Assembly: GCA_014534425.1 (NCBI GenBank)
Contig: JACVRN010000020.1
Coordinates: forward strand, 1 to 61,144
Reading direction: 5' to 3'
Source of the DNA: Pyrinomonadaceae bacterium
Lineage (GTDB): Bacteria; Acidobacteriota; Blastocatellia; Pyrinomonadales; Pyrinomonadaceae
Length of the DNA: 61,144 nt
Position numbers and translations under genes: made by a program. The notes under the pieces were generated by a model. It ran no database searches. It was not told where the DNA came from and saw only the letters and a program-made list of their open reading frames with translations. How positions within the stretch are numbered: position 1 is the first letter of the stretch; every line of letters begins with the position of its first letter. Below are positions 26,438 through 33,420 of this stretch, in pieces.

Positions 26438-26528
26438 GCGAAGAAAAGAATTAACAGGATAGACAGGATAAAAGCAAAGCAATTCCTATTTCTTTATCCT
26501 GTCCATCCTGTTAATTCTTTTCTTCGCA
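26438..26528. repeat. Long intergenic inverted repeat, family B copy 1
   Basis: Near-perfect arms of about 35 nt built on GAATTAACAGGATAGACAGG and its complement (CCTGTCCATCCTGTTAATTC) around a short AT-rich loop, between the SYLF gene and lexA. Two related copies lie at 30108 and 58199. Confidence 0.85.
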
Positions 26529-26536
26529 AAAGTAGC

Positions 26537-26566
26537 TTGACGCTTTGGCTGGCGCGCCTTTAGAAT
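26537..26566 (+). promoter_or_regulatory. Sigma-70-type promoter of lexA
   Basis: TTGACG (26537-26542), 18-nt spacer, TAGAAT (26561-26566): 5 of 6 matches in each box. It lies 60 nt before the lexA ATG and right after the family B palindrome. No second LexA-type palindrome could be assigned by eye, although lexA is usually self-regulated. Confidence 0.55.
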
Positions 26567-26626
26567 TCACTGCGTTTCACTTCAGGCCCTTTTCCTCTTT
26601 CCTTTTGAATAAGGAGGACGCGCTCC

Positions 26627-27250
26627 ATGCAGCCACGTACACAGAGACAAAAAGAGATTCTGGAATACATCACCAGCTTCATAGAGCGTCACGGCTACGA
26701 GCCTTCATACGCGCAGATTGCGCGACACTTCGGCGTCTCGTCAAAAGCCACAATCGCTAAACACATCGCTGCGCTTGAGAGGCGTGGCCTGCTGTCGCGC
26801 TCGCGCGAAGGCGGCGCGTTCGGCCTTGCCGTCACCGTCGAAGAGGCTTCGGGCGATGAAATCTGCGTCCTGCCGCTTCTTGGCCGCATAGCTGCGGGCG
26901 CTCCCATAGACGCGGTGCCCGACGCAGAGCCTATCTCCATCCCTCGCTTTCTGCTCGGACGCGTGCGCCCCGAAAATGTTTACGCCCTGCGTGTCGTGGG
27001 CGATTCCATGATTGACGAGCACATCTGCGACGGCGACATAGCGCTCATAGAGAACCGCATCATCGCACGCGACGGCGAGATAGTTGTCGCATTGGTTGAC
27101 AACGACCGCGCGACACTGAAACGCCTCTTCCGCTTCGGCCCCGAAGTAGAGCTTCGCCCCGCCAACTCGCAGCTAGCCCCCTTGCGCCTCCCTGCACACC
27201 GCGTCTCCGTCCAGGGCATCTTTCGCGGCCTCCTTCGCCCCACGGCTTAA
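26627..27250 (+). CDS. lexA: LexA repressor
   Basis: 207 aa, normal LexA length. N-terminal winged helix (QKEILEYITSFIERHGYEPS, then SSKATIAKHIAALERRGLL), then the S24 self-cleavage domain: cut site Ala90-Gly91, Ser127 in VGDSM and Lys165 in TLKR, so the autoprotease dyad is intact. It should repress SOS genes and cleave itself with RecA on DNA damage. uvrA, a classic SOS gene, lies about 30 kb downstream. AAGGAGG sits about 8 nt before the ATG. Some acidobacterial genomes have more than one LexA, so whether this is the main one cannot be told. Confidence 0.95.
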   Translation: MQPRTQRQKEILEYITSFIERHGYEPSYAQIARHFGVSSKATIAKHIAALERRGLLSRSREGGAFGLAVTVEEASGDEICVLPLLGRIAAGAPIDAVPDAEPISIPRFLLGRVRPENVYALRVVGDSMIDEHICDGDIALIENRIIARDGEIVVALVDNDRATLKRLFRFGPEVELRPANSQLAPLRLPAHRVSVQGIFRGLLRPTA

Positions 27251-27332
27251 AAAAGATGTAAGTGAAAAGCTTCTATCTTTTACGCACCACTTTTCTTTCG
27301 GCTATAAAAAATGGTTGATTGAAGATTGAGGC

Positions 27333-27378
27333 GAAAAAGAAATTGCCGTATAACTGAAGAACAGCTATACGGCAATTA
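27333..27378 (-). terminator. Intrinsic terminator downstream of tRNA-Thr(CGU)
   Basis: 12-bp stem AATTGCCGTATA / TATACGGCAATT with a 13-nt loop. Read on the minus strand it is followed by TTTCTTTTTC, a T-rich tail. It begins 6 nt past the encoded CCA of the tRNA. Confidence 0.75.
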
Positions 27379-27383
27379 AAATC

Positions 27384-27459
27384 TGGAGCCACCTGGCGGG
27401 GTTGAACCGCCGACCTACGGTTTACGAAACCGTCGCTCTACCAACTGAGCTAAGGTGGC
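27384..27459 (-). tRNA. tRNA-Thr (anticodon CGU)
   Basis: 76 nt with encoded CCA. Acceptor stem GCCACCT / AGGTGGC, D-arm GCTCAGTTGGTAGAGC, anticodon stem ACGGT/ACCGT with loop TTCGTAA (anticodon CGT, codon ACG), T-arm GGCGG-TTCAACC-CCGCC, discriminator U. All four stems pair. A terminator hairpin follows on the same strand. Confidence 0.96.
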
Positions 27460-27542
27460 TTGTTGGTGAATTGACAATATACGAACCGAGCGCGGCGTAG
27501 TCAAGTTGAGGCGTCGCGTGCGAGATTGACAGGGAGGAGAGG

Positions 27543-28031
27543 ATGCCGAAGACAAAGAACCAGGCGAAGAACAAGAGCCGTTTTGAAGTTCGCGGCGGAC
27601 TGTTGAATGAGTATGAGTTTGCTCTGAATGAAGGGGCCATGACCGAAGAGGAGCGCAATCGTCTTGCTCAAATAGAGGAAGAGCGGCAGTTGCGCGAGGG
27701 TGTTGCGGAAGATGGCGCTGATGTTCCCGCATCGCCGCAGGAGAGAGAAGCCGCACGCATAAAAGAAGTCATGGAGACCGCGCACGAGAAGGCGCAGCGC
27801 AATATAGAGAAGCGCGAGCGCCGCGCTGCCGCAAGCAGCAAGGGCGGAGCAGGAAAGAGCGCTGCTCGCAAGCGCGCTTCAAAGGCCGGTAAGAAGAGCG
27901 CAGCTAAAAAGGGCGGCAAGGCCGGAGCCTCTAAAAAAGGTGGCGCGAGCAAAGGAGCCGGTAAAGGCGCGAGAAAGAGCGCGGGTAAAAAAGCTTCTAC
28001 GAAGAAGGGCGGGCGCTCAGGGCGCAGGTAG
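27543..28031 (+). CDS. Histone-H1-like Lys/Ala-rich DNA-binding protein
   Basis: 162 aa in two parts. Residues 1-90 are mixed-charge and helical (NEYEFALNEGAMTEEERNRL). Residues 95-162 are an extreme Lys/Ala/Gly/Ser tail with KKSAAKKGG and ASKKGGASKGAGKG units, like the C-terminal tails of eukaryotic H1, chlamydial Hc1/Hc2 and other bacterial nucleoid proteins. It probably binds DNA or RNA non-specifically. Ribosome site GGGAGGAG about 4 nt upstream. A tiny, very acidic protein is encoded 65 nt downstream. Confidence 0.75.
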   Translation: MPKTKNQAKNKSRFEVRGGLLNEYEFALNEGAMTEEERNRLAQIEEERQLREGVAEDGADVPASPQEREAARIKEVMETAHEKAQRNIEKRERRAAASSKGGAGKSAARKRASKAGKKSAAKKGGKAGASKKGGASKGAGKGARKSAGKKASTKKGGRSGRR

Positions 28032-28096
28032 AAGCGTGCGCGGCCTTTTAAGTAAAGCCGTGTCTTCATCAATCGAGCAAAAGGAGCGGAGGCTAC

Positions 28097-28273
28097 ATGA
28101 CTGAGCAGAATAAATCTACCGGCGGCGCTGCGGGGAGCGCGCCCGAAGCGGACGCTACACGAAACAATCAAGAGAATGAACTGGAGGCCGAGCAGGAATC
28201 GGCAGAGGCTATGGACGCAGAAGTGCCGCAGCCTCCTGGCGCAAACGAAACCACAGAGGGCCAACCATCATAA
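28097..28273 (+). CDS. Tiny acidic protein of 58 aa
   Basis: ATG at 28097 with AAGGAGCGGAGG just upstream, stop TAA at 28271-28273. It is disordered in style and rich in Glu, Ala, Gln and Pro (NNQENELEAEQESAEAMDAE), with a net negative charge. It follows the very basic H1-like protein in the same direction, so a charge-matched partner is possible, but only by position. No family recognised; the strong ribosome site and codon pattern support expression. Confidence 0.55.
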   Translation: MTEQNKSTGGAAGSAPEADATRNNQENELEAEQESAEAMDAEVPQPPGANETTEGQPS

Positions 28274-28309
28274 TCAAGTCAGAAGGTCGCAGGGCAAAAG
28301 GATGAAAGG

Positions 28310-28353
28310 AATTGATTCATCGGTTCATTGATTCAATGAAGAAATGAATCAAT
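28310..28353. repeat. Intergenic palindromic repeat, family A copy 5
   Basis: Foldback with TTGATTCATCGGTTCATTGA and GAAATGAATCAA arms, itself inside a wider imperfect inverted repeat (GGATGAAAGG near 28300 and CTTTCATCATTC near 28359). Lies after the tiny acidic protein gene. Confidence 0.75.
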
Positions 28354-28518
28354 CTTTCTCTTTCATCATTCTGCATTTATTTCGGCCAACCAAGAGGCTT
28401 GAGTGTGTGTCTAGTTGTTGAAGTTGGGTCGGCGCTCGCGGGTTTCAGTGCGGGCGAAAATCATTTAGGATAGGCGCGCTTTTGAAGATTCGCTCTCCCT
28501 TTAGCCCTTACATCTGCT

Positions 28519-30099
28519 ATGAAAACATTTAATCATTCCGCGTCGGCCTACGCGCGTGCCGCTCTGCCTGCGAACCCGCGACGGCGCGCTGCACGTTTGC
28601 TGCCTCTCATTATCTTCGCGCTCTTTCTTCCTGCCAGTATCTTCGCACAGAAGCTTCCTTCGCCGGAGAAGGTCGTGGGCAATTACGTGAAGGCGATTGG
28701 AGGCAAGAAGCGTGTGGCAGCGCTTACGGACGCGCGTTATGAGTGGACTGTGATGTTGAAGGAGCAGGCTATAGGGCGTGCCGTTACGGAAGTGAAGGCT
28801 CCTGCGTCCGCGCGCCTGGACTTAATCTTTCAGAACGGAGAGATTCAGGAAGGCGCTAACTCTTCTTCAGCCTGGATGCGCGGCCTGGACGGAAAGCTTC
28901 GCACCTTGACGGACGCGGAAGCGCACACGGCCAAGCTGCTTGCCCTGCTGGACGCGAGCCACCTGGTTGATTACAAGAAACAGAACGTGCTGGCGCGCAC
29001 GCTGAATCTTGACCAATCTGGAACCGAGCCTGCATACGTCGTGGAGTTCGCCATGCGTAACGGCGCACGCCTGCGCTACTGGTTGGGCGCACGCTCTTAC
29101 CTGCTGCTGAAAATCAGGGACGAGGCGCGTGCCATAACGCTTCGCTTCAGCGATTACAGGGCAGAGGGCGACGTGCTTCAGCCTCATCGTGTAGAAAGAG
29201 AACTGGGGATGACCGGCGCTCTGACGCTCACGCTCAACAGCGTGCGCTACAACATAGGGATTGCGTCGAGCAGGTTTGACCCTCCGGTCTCTGAAACATT
29301 GGACATCAACGCGCTCTTGAAAGAGCTTGATAAGAACCAGGAGCAGATTGACGAGCGCGTGGGCGACTATACTTTCCTTGAGAAGAGCACGGAGCGGCAG
29401 ATTAACGGCAAGGGCGAGATGACGAAGGAGACCATAAGGGTTTACGAGGTCTATCCCGTTCCTGGCGAGAGATTCGTGCGAAAGCTTATCAGTGAAAACG
29501 GCGTCGCGCTCACGGGCGAACGCGCTGCTAAAGAGCAGAAGCGCGTAGGCGAAGAGTTGGAGAAGGCCGAGCGAGAGCGTGTGAAGGCTGCCGAGAAGCG
29601 TGCGCGCGACAGGGAGAAGAACAAGAAAGAGACGGACGACCCCGGCATCTCTGATTTCCTGCGTACAGCCGAACTCGTCAGCCCTAGACGCGAGCGCCTG
29701 CGCGACCGCGAAACAATCGTCTTCGACTTCAGACCGCGCGCAGGCTACAAGCCTAAGAACGACATGGAGTCAATCGCGCAGAAGTTGACGGGCATCATCT
29801 GGATTGACCCTGTAGAGAAACAGGTGGTGCGCCTCGAAGCTCGTTTGACGGACAGCTACAAAGTGGGCGGCGGTCTTCTGGCTTCGATTCGTCCAGGCAC
29901 GGCCTTCACCTTCGAACAGCAACGAATGGAGGACGGTGTTTGGCTTCCGGTCTTCACGCAAGTCAACGTCTCCGCCAAAATCATGATCTTCAAAGGCATG
30001 GAGATAAACATCACACAGGAATTCAGCAACTACAAGCGCTTCAAGAGCAACGTAGAGGACTACAAGCTCAGCGACAAACCCGAGCCGAAGAAGCCCTGA
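28519..30099 (+). CDS. Secreted protein, LolA/outer-membrane-lipoprotein-sorting-like segments, function unknown
   Basis: 526 aa. Signal peptide (LLPLIIFALFLPASIFAQ). The N-terminal half begins SPEKVVGNYVKAIGGKKRVA and continues with alternating beta strands ending in PHRVERELG, the layout of LolA/LppX-like lipoprotein carriers common in acidobacterial secreted proteins. A Lys/Glu/Arg helical stretch (~335-375) divides it from a second beta-rich half with IIWIDPVEKQVVRLEARLTD and GVWLPVFTQVNV, again LolA-like, so it may be a tandem of two such domains. No catalytic residues seen. A family B palindrome follows. Confidence 0.7.
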   Translation: MKTFNHSASAYARAALPANPRRRAARLLPLIIFALFLPASIFAQKLPSPEKVVGNYVKAIGGKKRVAALTDARYEWTVMLKEQAIGRAVTEVKAPASARLDLIFQNGEIQEGANSSSAWMRGLDGKLRTLTDAEAHTAKLLALLDASHLVDYKKQNVLARTLNLDQSGTEPAYVVEFAMRNGARLRYWLGARSYLLLKIRDEARAITLRFSDYRAEGDVLQPHRVERELGMTGALTLTLNSVRYNIGIASSRFDPPVSETLDINALLKELDKNQEQIDERVGDYTFLEKSTERQINGKGEMTKETIRVYEVYPVPGERFVRKLISENGVALTGERAAKEQKRVGEELEKAERERVKAAEKRARDREKNKKETDDPGISDFLRTAELVSPRRERLRDRETIVFDFRPRAGYKPKNDMESIAQKLTGIIWIDPVEKQVVRLEARLTDSYKVGGGLLASIRPGTAFTFEQQRMEDGVWLPVFTQVNVSAKIMIFKGMEINITQEFSNYKRFKSNVEDYKLSDKPEPKKP

Positions 30100-30107
30100 A
30101 TTGAGGA

Positions 30108-30177
30108 AAGAATTAACAGGATGGACAGGATAAAAGAAGAACTATTGCCTTCTCTTTATCCTGTCCATCCTGTTTGA
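30108..30177. repeat. Long intergenic inverted repeat, family B copy 2
   Basis: Arms AATTAACAGGATGGACAGG and CCTGTCCATCCTGTTTGAA, starting about 10 nt after the preceding stop and ending 22 nt before the HIT gene. Same core as copies at 26438 and 58199. Confidence 0.85.
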
Positions 30178-30198
30178 ACCCGCTTCTAACCGAGGAAC

Positions 30199-30645
30199 AT
30201 GATGAGAGAGAATCAGGATTGTTCAATCTGTCGGAGGGTTTCGATCTGGCGGGGCGGGCGGAATCCTTATTTCATACATGAGTTTGAGCATTCCATATTT
30301 ATTGTAGGCGACCATCAATTTCATAGAGGCTATTCTTTGCTGCTGCTGAAAGAGCATGTCAGGGAATTGCATGAGCTTGAGCCGAGCGTACAGGTCGCGT
30401 TGTTTCAGGAATTGATGCGGGCGGGGCGCGCTCTGGTGGATGCTTTCAATCCCTGGAAAATGAATTACTCGTGTTATGGGAACCTTGATCCGCATATTCA
30501 CTGGCATCTATTCCCGCGCTATGACACTGAGCCTGACCATCTGAATCATCCCTGGCTGCATGCTTCAGAGTTCAAAGAGCACCTGATAGATTCCGAAGCG
30601 GCAAGATATTTAGTAGAGAGAATCAAGTCGAATCTCGTTATATAA
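30199..30645 (+). CDS. HIT-family nucleotide hydrolase/transferase
   Basis: 148 aa (an ATG at 30202 is equally possible). The histidine triad His99-Ile-His101-Trp-His103-Leu-Phe is present in PHIHWHLFPR, and the N-terminal CSICRR resembles the CxxC often found in HIT proteins. Members cleave nucleoside phosphoramidates or dinucleoside polyphosphates. The gene ends just before an attC-like half site at 30652, and its AT content is higher than in core genes nearby, so it may have arrived as a cassette; this is tentative. Confidence 0.88.
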   Translation: MMRENQDCSICRRVSIWRGGRNPYFIHEFEHSIFIVGDHQFHRGYSLLLLKEHVRELHELEPSVQVALFQELMRAGRALVDAFNPWKMNYSCYGNLDPHIHWHLFPRYDTEPDHLNHPWLHASEFKEHLIDSEAARYLVERIKSNLVI

Positions 30646-30651
30646 TACCGC

Positions 30652-30689
30652 GCTTGACAACTCGCTCAAGCGGAGCGCTGTAGTAATGC
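30652..30689 (+). other. Possible degenerate attC (integron recombination) remnant
   Basis: CTTGACAACTCGCTCAAGC at 30653-30671 matches the left-end pattern of three other sites in the window (at 36264, 42550 and 43139), with G for A at one core base. A degenerate right end (GTAGTAATGC) runs into the ATG of the next gene. It is the weakest of the four. Confidence 0.35.
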
Positions 30690-31228
30690 AAAATCAGGAC
30701 ACGCTTACTTTAAGAACAAAGTCTACTAAGTGGCTTCTTTATTTGGTCATTAGTCTCGTCTTTGTGGCTGCCGGAGTTTTGACCTTCAAGGGCGAGATTA
30801 TGAGCTGGCTTGTGATTATCTTTTTTGGTCTTGGCAGCGTGGTGTTCGCGTTGCAGCTATTTTCAAACGCTTCCTCTCTTCAACTGTCTTCGGAAGGCTT
30901 CACTGTGCGCTCCCTGTTTCGCTCGCACTCTTATCGCTGGTCAGATGTAGAAGGATTCGCCGTAGGTAGAATGGGTAATATAAAACATGAAGGAGCAGGA
31001 TTGGCTTTAGACGTGGCGGGGGCTTTCATACCCGGCGCAATGAATCCGAGGGGAATTAAAACAGTTGTTTTTAACTTCTCTCCCTCTTATCAGAATAAGC
31101 ATGCTCTACGAAAAATCAATAAAGGGCTTTCCGGTTATGAAGCGTGCCTACCGGACACTTATGGCATGAGCGCGGAGAATCTGGCAGAATTGATGAAGGA
31201 GTGGCAAAGGCGCTTTAGCTCACCTTAA
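30686..31228 (+). CDS. Small membrane protein with bacterial PH-like domain
   Basis: 180 aa. Two TM helices (~15-35 WLLYLVISLVFVAAGVLTF and ~40-60 WLVIIFFGLGSVVFALQLF), then a soluble domain with SLQLSSEGFTVRSLFR and SYRWSDVEGFAV, the pattern of bacterial PH/STM3941-like domains, ending in a helical tail (LAELMKEWQRRF). Function unknown. It begins right at an attC-like remnant, as cassette genes often do. Confidence 0.7.
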   Translation: MQNQDTLTLRTKSTKWLLYLVISLVFVAAGVLTFKGEIMSWLVIIFFGLGSVVFALQLFSNASSLQLSSEGFTVRSLFRSHSYRWSDVEGFAVGRMGNIKHEGAGLALDVAGAFIPGAMNPRGIKTVVFNFSPSYQNKHALRKINKGLSGYEACLPDTYGMSAENLAELMKEWQRRFSSP

Positions 31229-31261
31229 CGACAACTGAAAGCTGAAACAGGAGAAGCTCGC

Positions 31262-31777
31262 ATGTCTAAACGAAACACTATTCGGGCGACTATTCTTTCA
31301 ACGTTTGCCCTGGCGATGGTCTGCATGCTGTCGAGCGCTGCGGATGCTCAGAAAGGGCCGCAAGGGACTACCGGAGCGCCGCTCAAGGGCGTTGATGTGA
31401 AACTCGGAAGGCCGCCCGGCGGGAGTCCTGCCGCTCGCACTACTACGGATGCGGACGGCAATTTCACTTTTCCGGTCGTCCCCGCAGGCGAATACATATT
31501 GACGGTCGAGCTTAAAAAGGAGAAATCCAAAGACGGTTTGATTAACGCCAGTGACCCCGCGTTCAGGTATTGCTACGTCACCGTCAACATAGCCGCAGGC
31601 GAAAAGGTTGAAAGAGGCTACGACCTGACACAAAACAAGGCGTTCGATGCGTCCGTCAATCCGGCTAAACAATCTACGTCCAAGACAAAATTTGAGACTT
31701 TCATTGTCCGTTCTGATGGCATTACTCCGCTCAACGGAACAATCGTCAAATCAAAGTCGAACATCACCAATAATTAA
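31262..31777 (+). CDS. Secreted protein with carboxypeptidase-regulatory-like beta-sandwich
   Basis: 171 aa. Signal peptide (ILSTFALAMVCMLSSAADAQ), then GAPLKGVDVKLGRPPGG, TTDADGNFTFPVVPAGEYIL, the typical pre-albumin-like fold (G-x-V-x-D-x-x-G-x-F-x-F-x-x-V-x-x-G-x-Y). Such domains bind carbohydrate or stabilise surface proteins. The C-terminal part (~100-171) is polar. It lies 33 nt after the preceding gene and may be co-transcribed with it. Confidence 0.75.
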   Translation: MSKRNTIRATILSTFALAMVCMLSSAADAQKGPQGTTGAPLKGVDVKLGRPPGGSPAARTTTDADGNFTFPVVPAGEYILTVELKKEKSKDGLINASDPAFRYCYVTVNIAAGEKVERGYDLTQNKAFDASVNPAKQSTSKTKFETFIVRSDGITPLNGTIVKSKSNITNN

Positions 31778-31805
31778 TCCGCTTTAGAGTCGAGTGCAGA
31801 GAAAT

Positions 31806-31889
31806 TTGGTTTTCACCACAGAGTACACAGAGGGATTCAACTCTCTGTGCCCCCTCTGTGTACTCTGTGCCTCTGTGGTGAAAACCAAT
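31806..31889. repeat. Long intergenic inverted repeat, family F (CACAGAG words)
   Basis: Arms TTGGTTTTCACCACAGAG and CTCTGTGGTGAAAACCAA, with inner GTACACAGAGGG / CCCCTCTGTGTAC pairing, after the stop of the preceding gene. Only copy in the window, though the word is familiar from other bacterial genomes. Confidence 0.8.
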
Positions 31890-32010
31890 TCCCATTACAC
31901 TTATCTTCAAATTGACCTGCGCCTTATCGCCGCGTCGATTTGAGCTTTAAGTCTCTATTAAGTAGTCTATTAGTTGTGTGCTGCTGGAATGAATTGTCAA
32001 AGGTATAGTG

Positions 32011-33252
32011 ATGGTGACTCTCAAAACATCTTCCTCGTCTATATGTTTGATTCTGGTCTGTGTCCTGATGTTAACCGTGCAGGGCCAAACCAATCAGGCT
32101 CAAGACGCGGACGCTTCAGGCATCTCGATTCAACTGGCGAACCCGCAGCGCACAAGCTTTTACAGGAGCGGCCCCGACATACAGAAGGGCGCTATAGCTG
32201 CGGAGACCTCCAAGCTCTTCATCATGAAGAGAGGCTCTTACCAGAGCTACGGCGGTATGTATCTGGGAAGCGGCCCGAACGCTCCTTACCTTATGGGTGG
32301 AGATATTTTCTGGCCCTATGAAGGCGTGGGCTATTCAGACCCGGTTGTTTCAGGAGGCGTAATCTATTTCTCTCTGAACGTAGGCGACGCGCACCTCTTC
32401 GCGCTGGACGCACGCACAGGCGAAGGCAAGTGGCACTCTAAAAGGGAGAAGGGGTTTTACGCGGCTCCGACAATCGCTGGCGATACTATGTACATAGGCG
32501 CAGACGGCGGCTACTTTTACGCCATAGACTTGAAGACGGTTAAGGAGAAATGGCGACACACGCGTGCGGACAACTCCACTGTAGAGACTTCTGCGGTCGT
32601 CCATGACGGTCTTGTTTATTACTCGGCGCAAGGCTATCTCTATGCGCTCAACGCCGAGACAGGCGAACTCAAGTGGACTTACTTTACGCCTGTAAATCAT
32701 ATCTCTATGATTACAGTAGCAGATGGCGCACTCTATTTCGTAGTCGCGGGCTACATCATCTGTATTGATAGCAAGACAGGCAAGCTGAAGTGGAGCCTGC
32801 CGATTAAAGACGGCTTGTGGACGCCGCTCATGATTGCTAACGGTCTAATCTATTTTCGGACAGAGCGCGGCTACATAAAAACAGTTGACGACAAAACGGG
32901 AAAGTTGCAGCCGAATCCTAAGAACGACCCGCGCGCAGGCACGCGCCTGGCTATAGACGAGCAGAACATCTACTTCGGCGGCTGGTCTAGAGGAAGTACC
33001 TACGCCATAGACGCTGTTACAAGAGAAGAGAAGTGGAAATTCTCGCCCGGCGTAGACTGCCGCGCTCCCGTGGTAGGCGGCGAAAGCGTCTACCTCACCT
33101 GCCAGGACGGAAGGCTCTACGCCCTGGACGCAAAGACGGGCAAAAAGAAGTGGTCAACCAGCGCCAAAAAGTGGCCCCTCTCCTATCCCGTCATAAGCAA
33201 CGACGCCATCTATTTCATAAGCGACGACGGAAAGGTCTACATAGTCCGTTAA
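32011..33252 (+). CDS. Secreted PQQ-like beta-propeller protein
   Basis: 413 aa from the ATG at 32011 (a GTG directly precedes it). Signal peptide (SICLILVCVLMLTVQG). From residue ~95 the sequence is a propeller of repeated blades with the YALDxxTGxxKW signature: LFALDARTGEGKWHS, FYAIDLKTVKEKWRH, LYALNAETGELKWTY, IICIDSKTGKLKW, TYAIDAVTREEKWKF and LYALDAKTGKKKWST. No PQQ-binding or dehydrogenase residues are evident, so this resembles BamB-like or binding propellers rather than an enzyme. Transcribed alone. Confidence 0.87.
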   Translation: MVTLKTSSSSICLILVCVLMLTVQGQTNQAQDADASGISIQLANPQRTSFYRSGPDIQKGAIAAETSKLFIMKRGSYQSYGGMYLGSGPNAPYLMGGDIFWPYEGVGYSDPVVSGGVIYFSLNVGDAHLFALDARTGEGKWHSKREKGFYAAPTIAGDTMYIGADGGYFYAIDLKTVKEKWRHTRADNSTVETSAVVHDGLVYYSAQGYLYALNAETGELKWTYFTPVNHISMITVADGALYFVVAGYIICIDSKTGKLKWSLPIKDGLWTPLMIANGLIYFRTERGYIKTVDDKTGKLQPNPKNDPRAGTRLAIDEQNIYFGGWSRGSTYAIDAVTREEKWKFSPGVDCRAPVVGGESVYLTCQDGRLYALDAKTGKKKWSTSAKKWPLSYPVISNDAIYFISDDGKVYIVR

Positions 33253-33340
33253 AAGATATAACCGGAAGGGCTGCTGAAGCATCAAGTTTAATAAGGTTTG
33301 AGGCTCTGCTATTAGCGAAATATCTCAGCCTTTACTGTCG

Positions 33341-33368
33341 TTGACAAATAATCAAATACTTTCATAAT
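33341..33368 (+). promoter_or_regulatory. Strong sigma-70-type promoter of the STAND NTPase gene
   Basis: TTGACA (33341-33346, 6 of 6), 16-nt spacer, CATAAT (33363-33368, 5 of 6), 52 nt before the ATG at 33421. The surrounding DNA is AT-rich, which raises the chance of a random match, but the pair is good and well placed. Confidence 0.55.
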
Positions 33369-33420
33369 CAAATGCAGTTTGAATTCAGCTTGTTTAAGCA
33401 AGCGGTCTTACCTTACGAAT

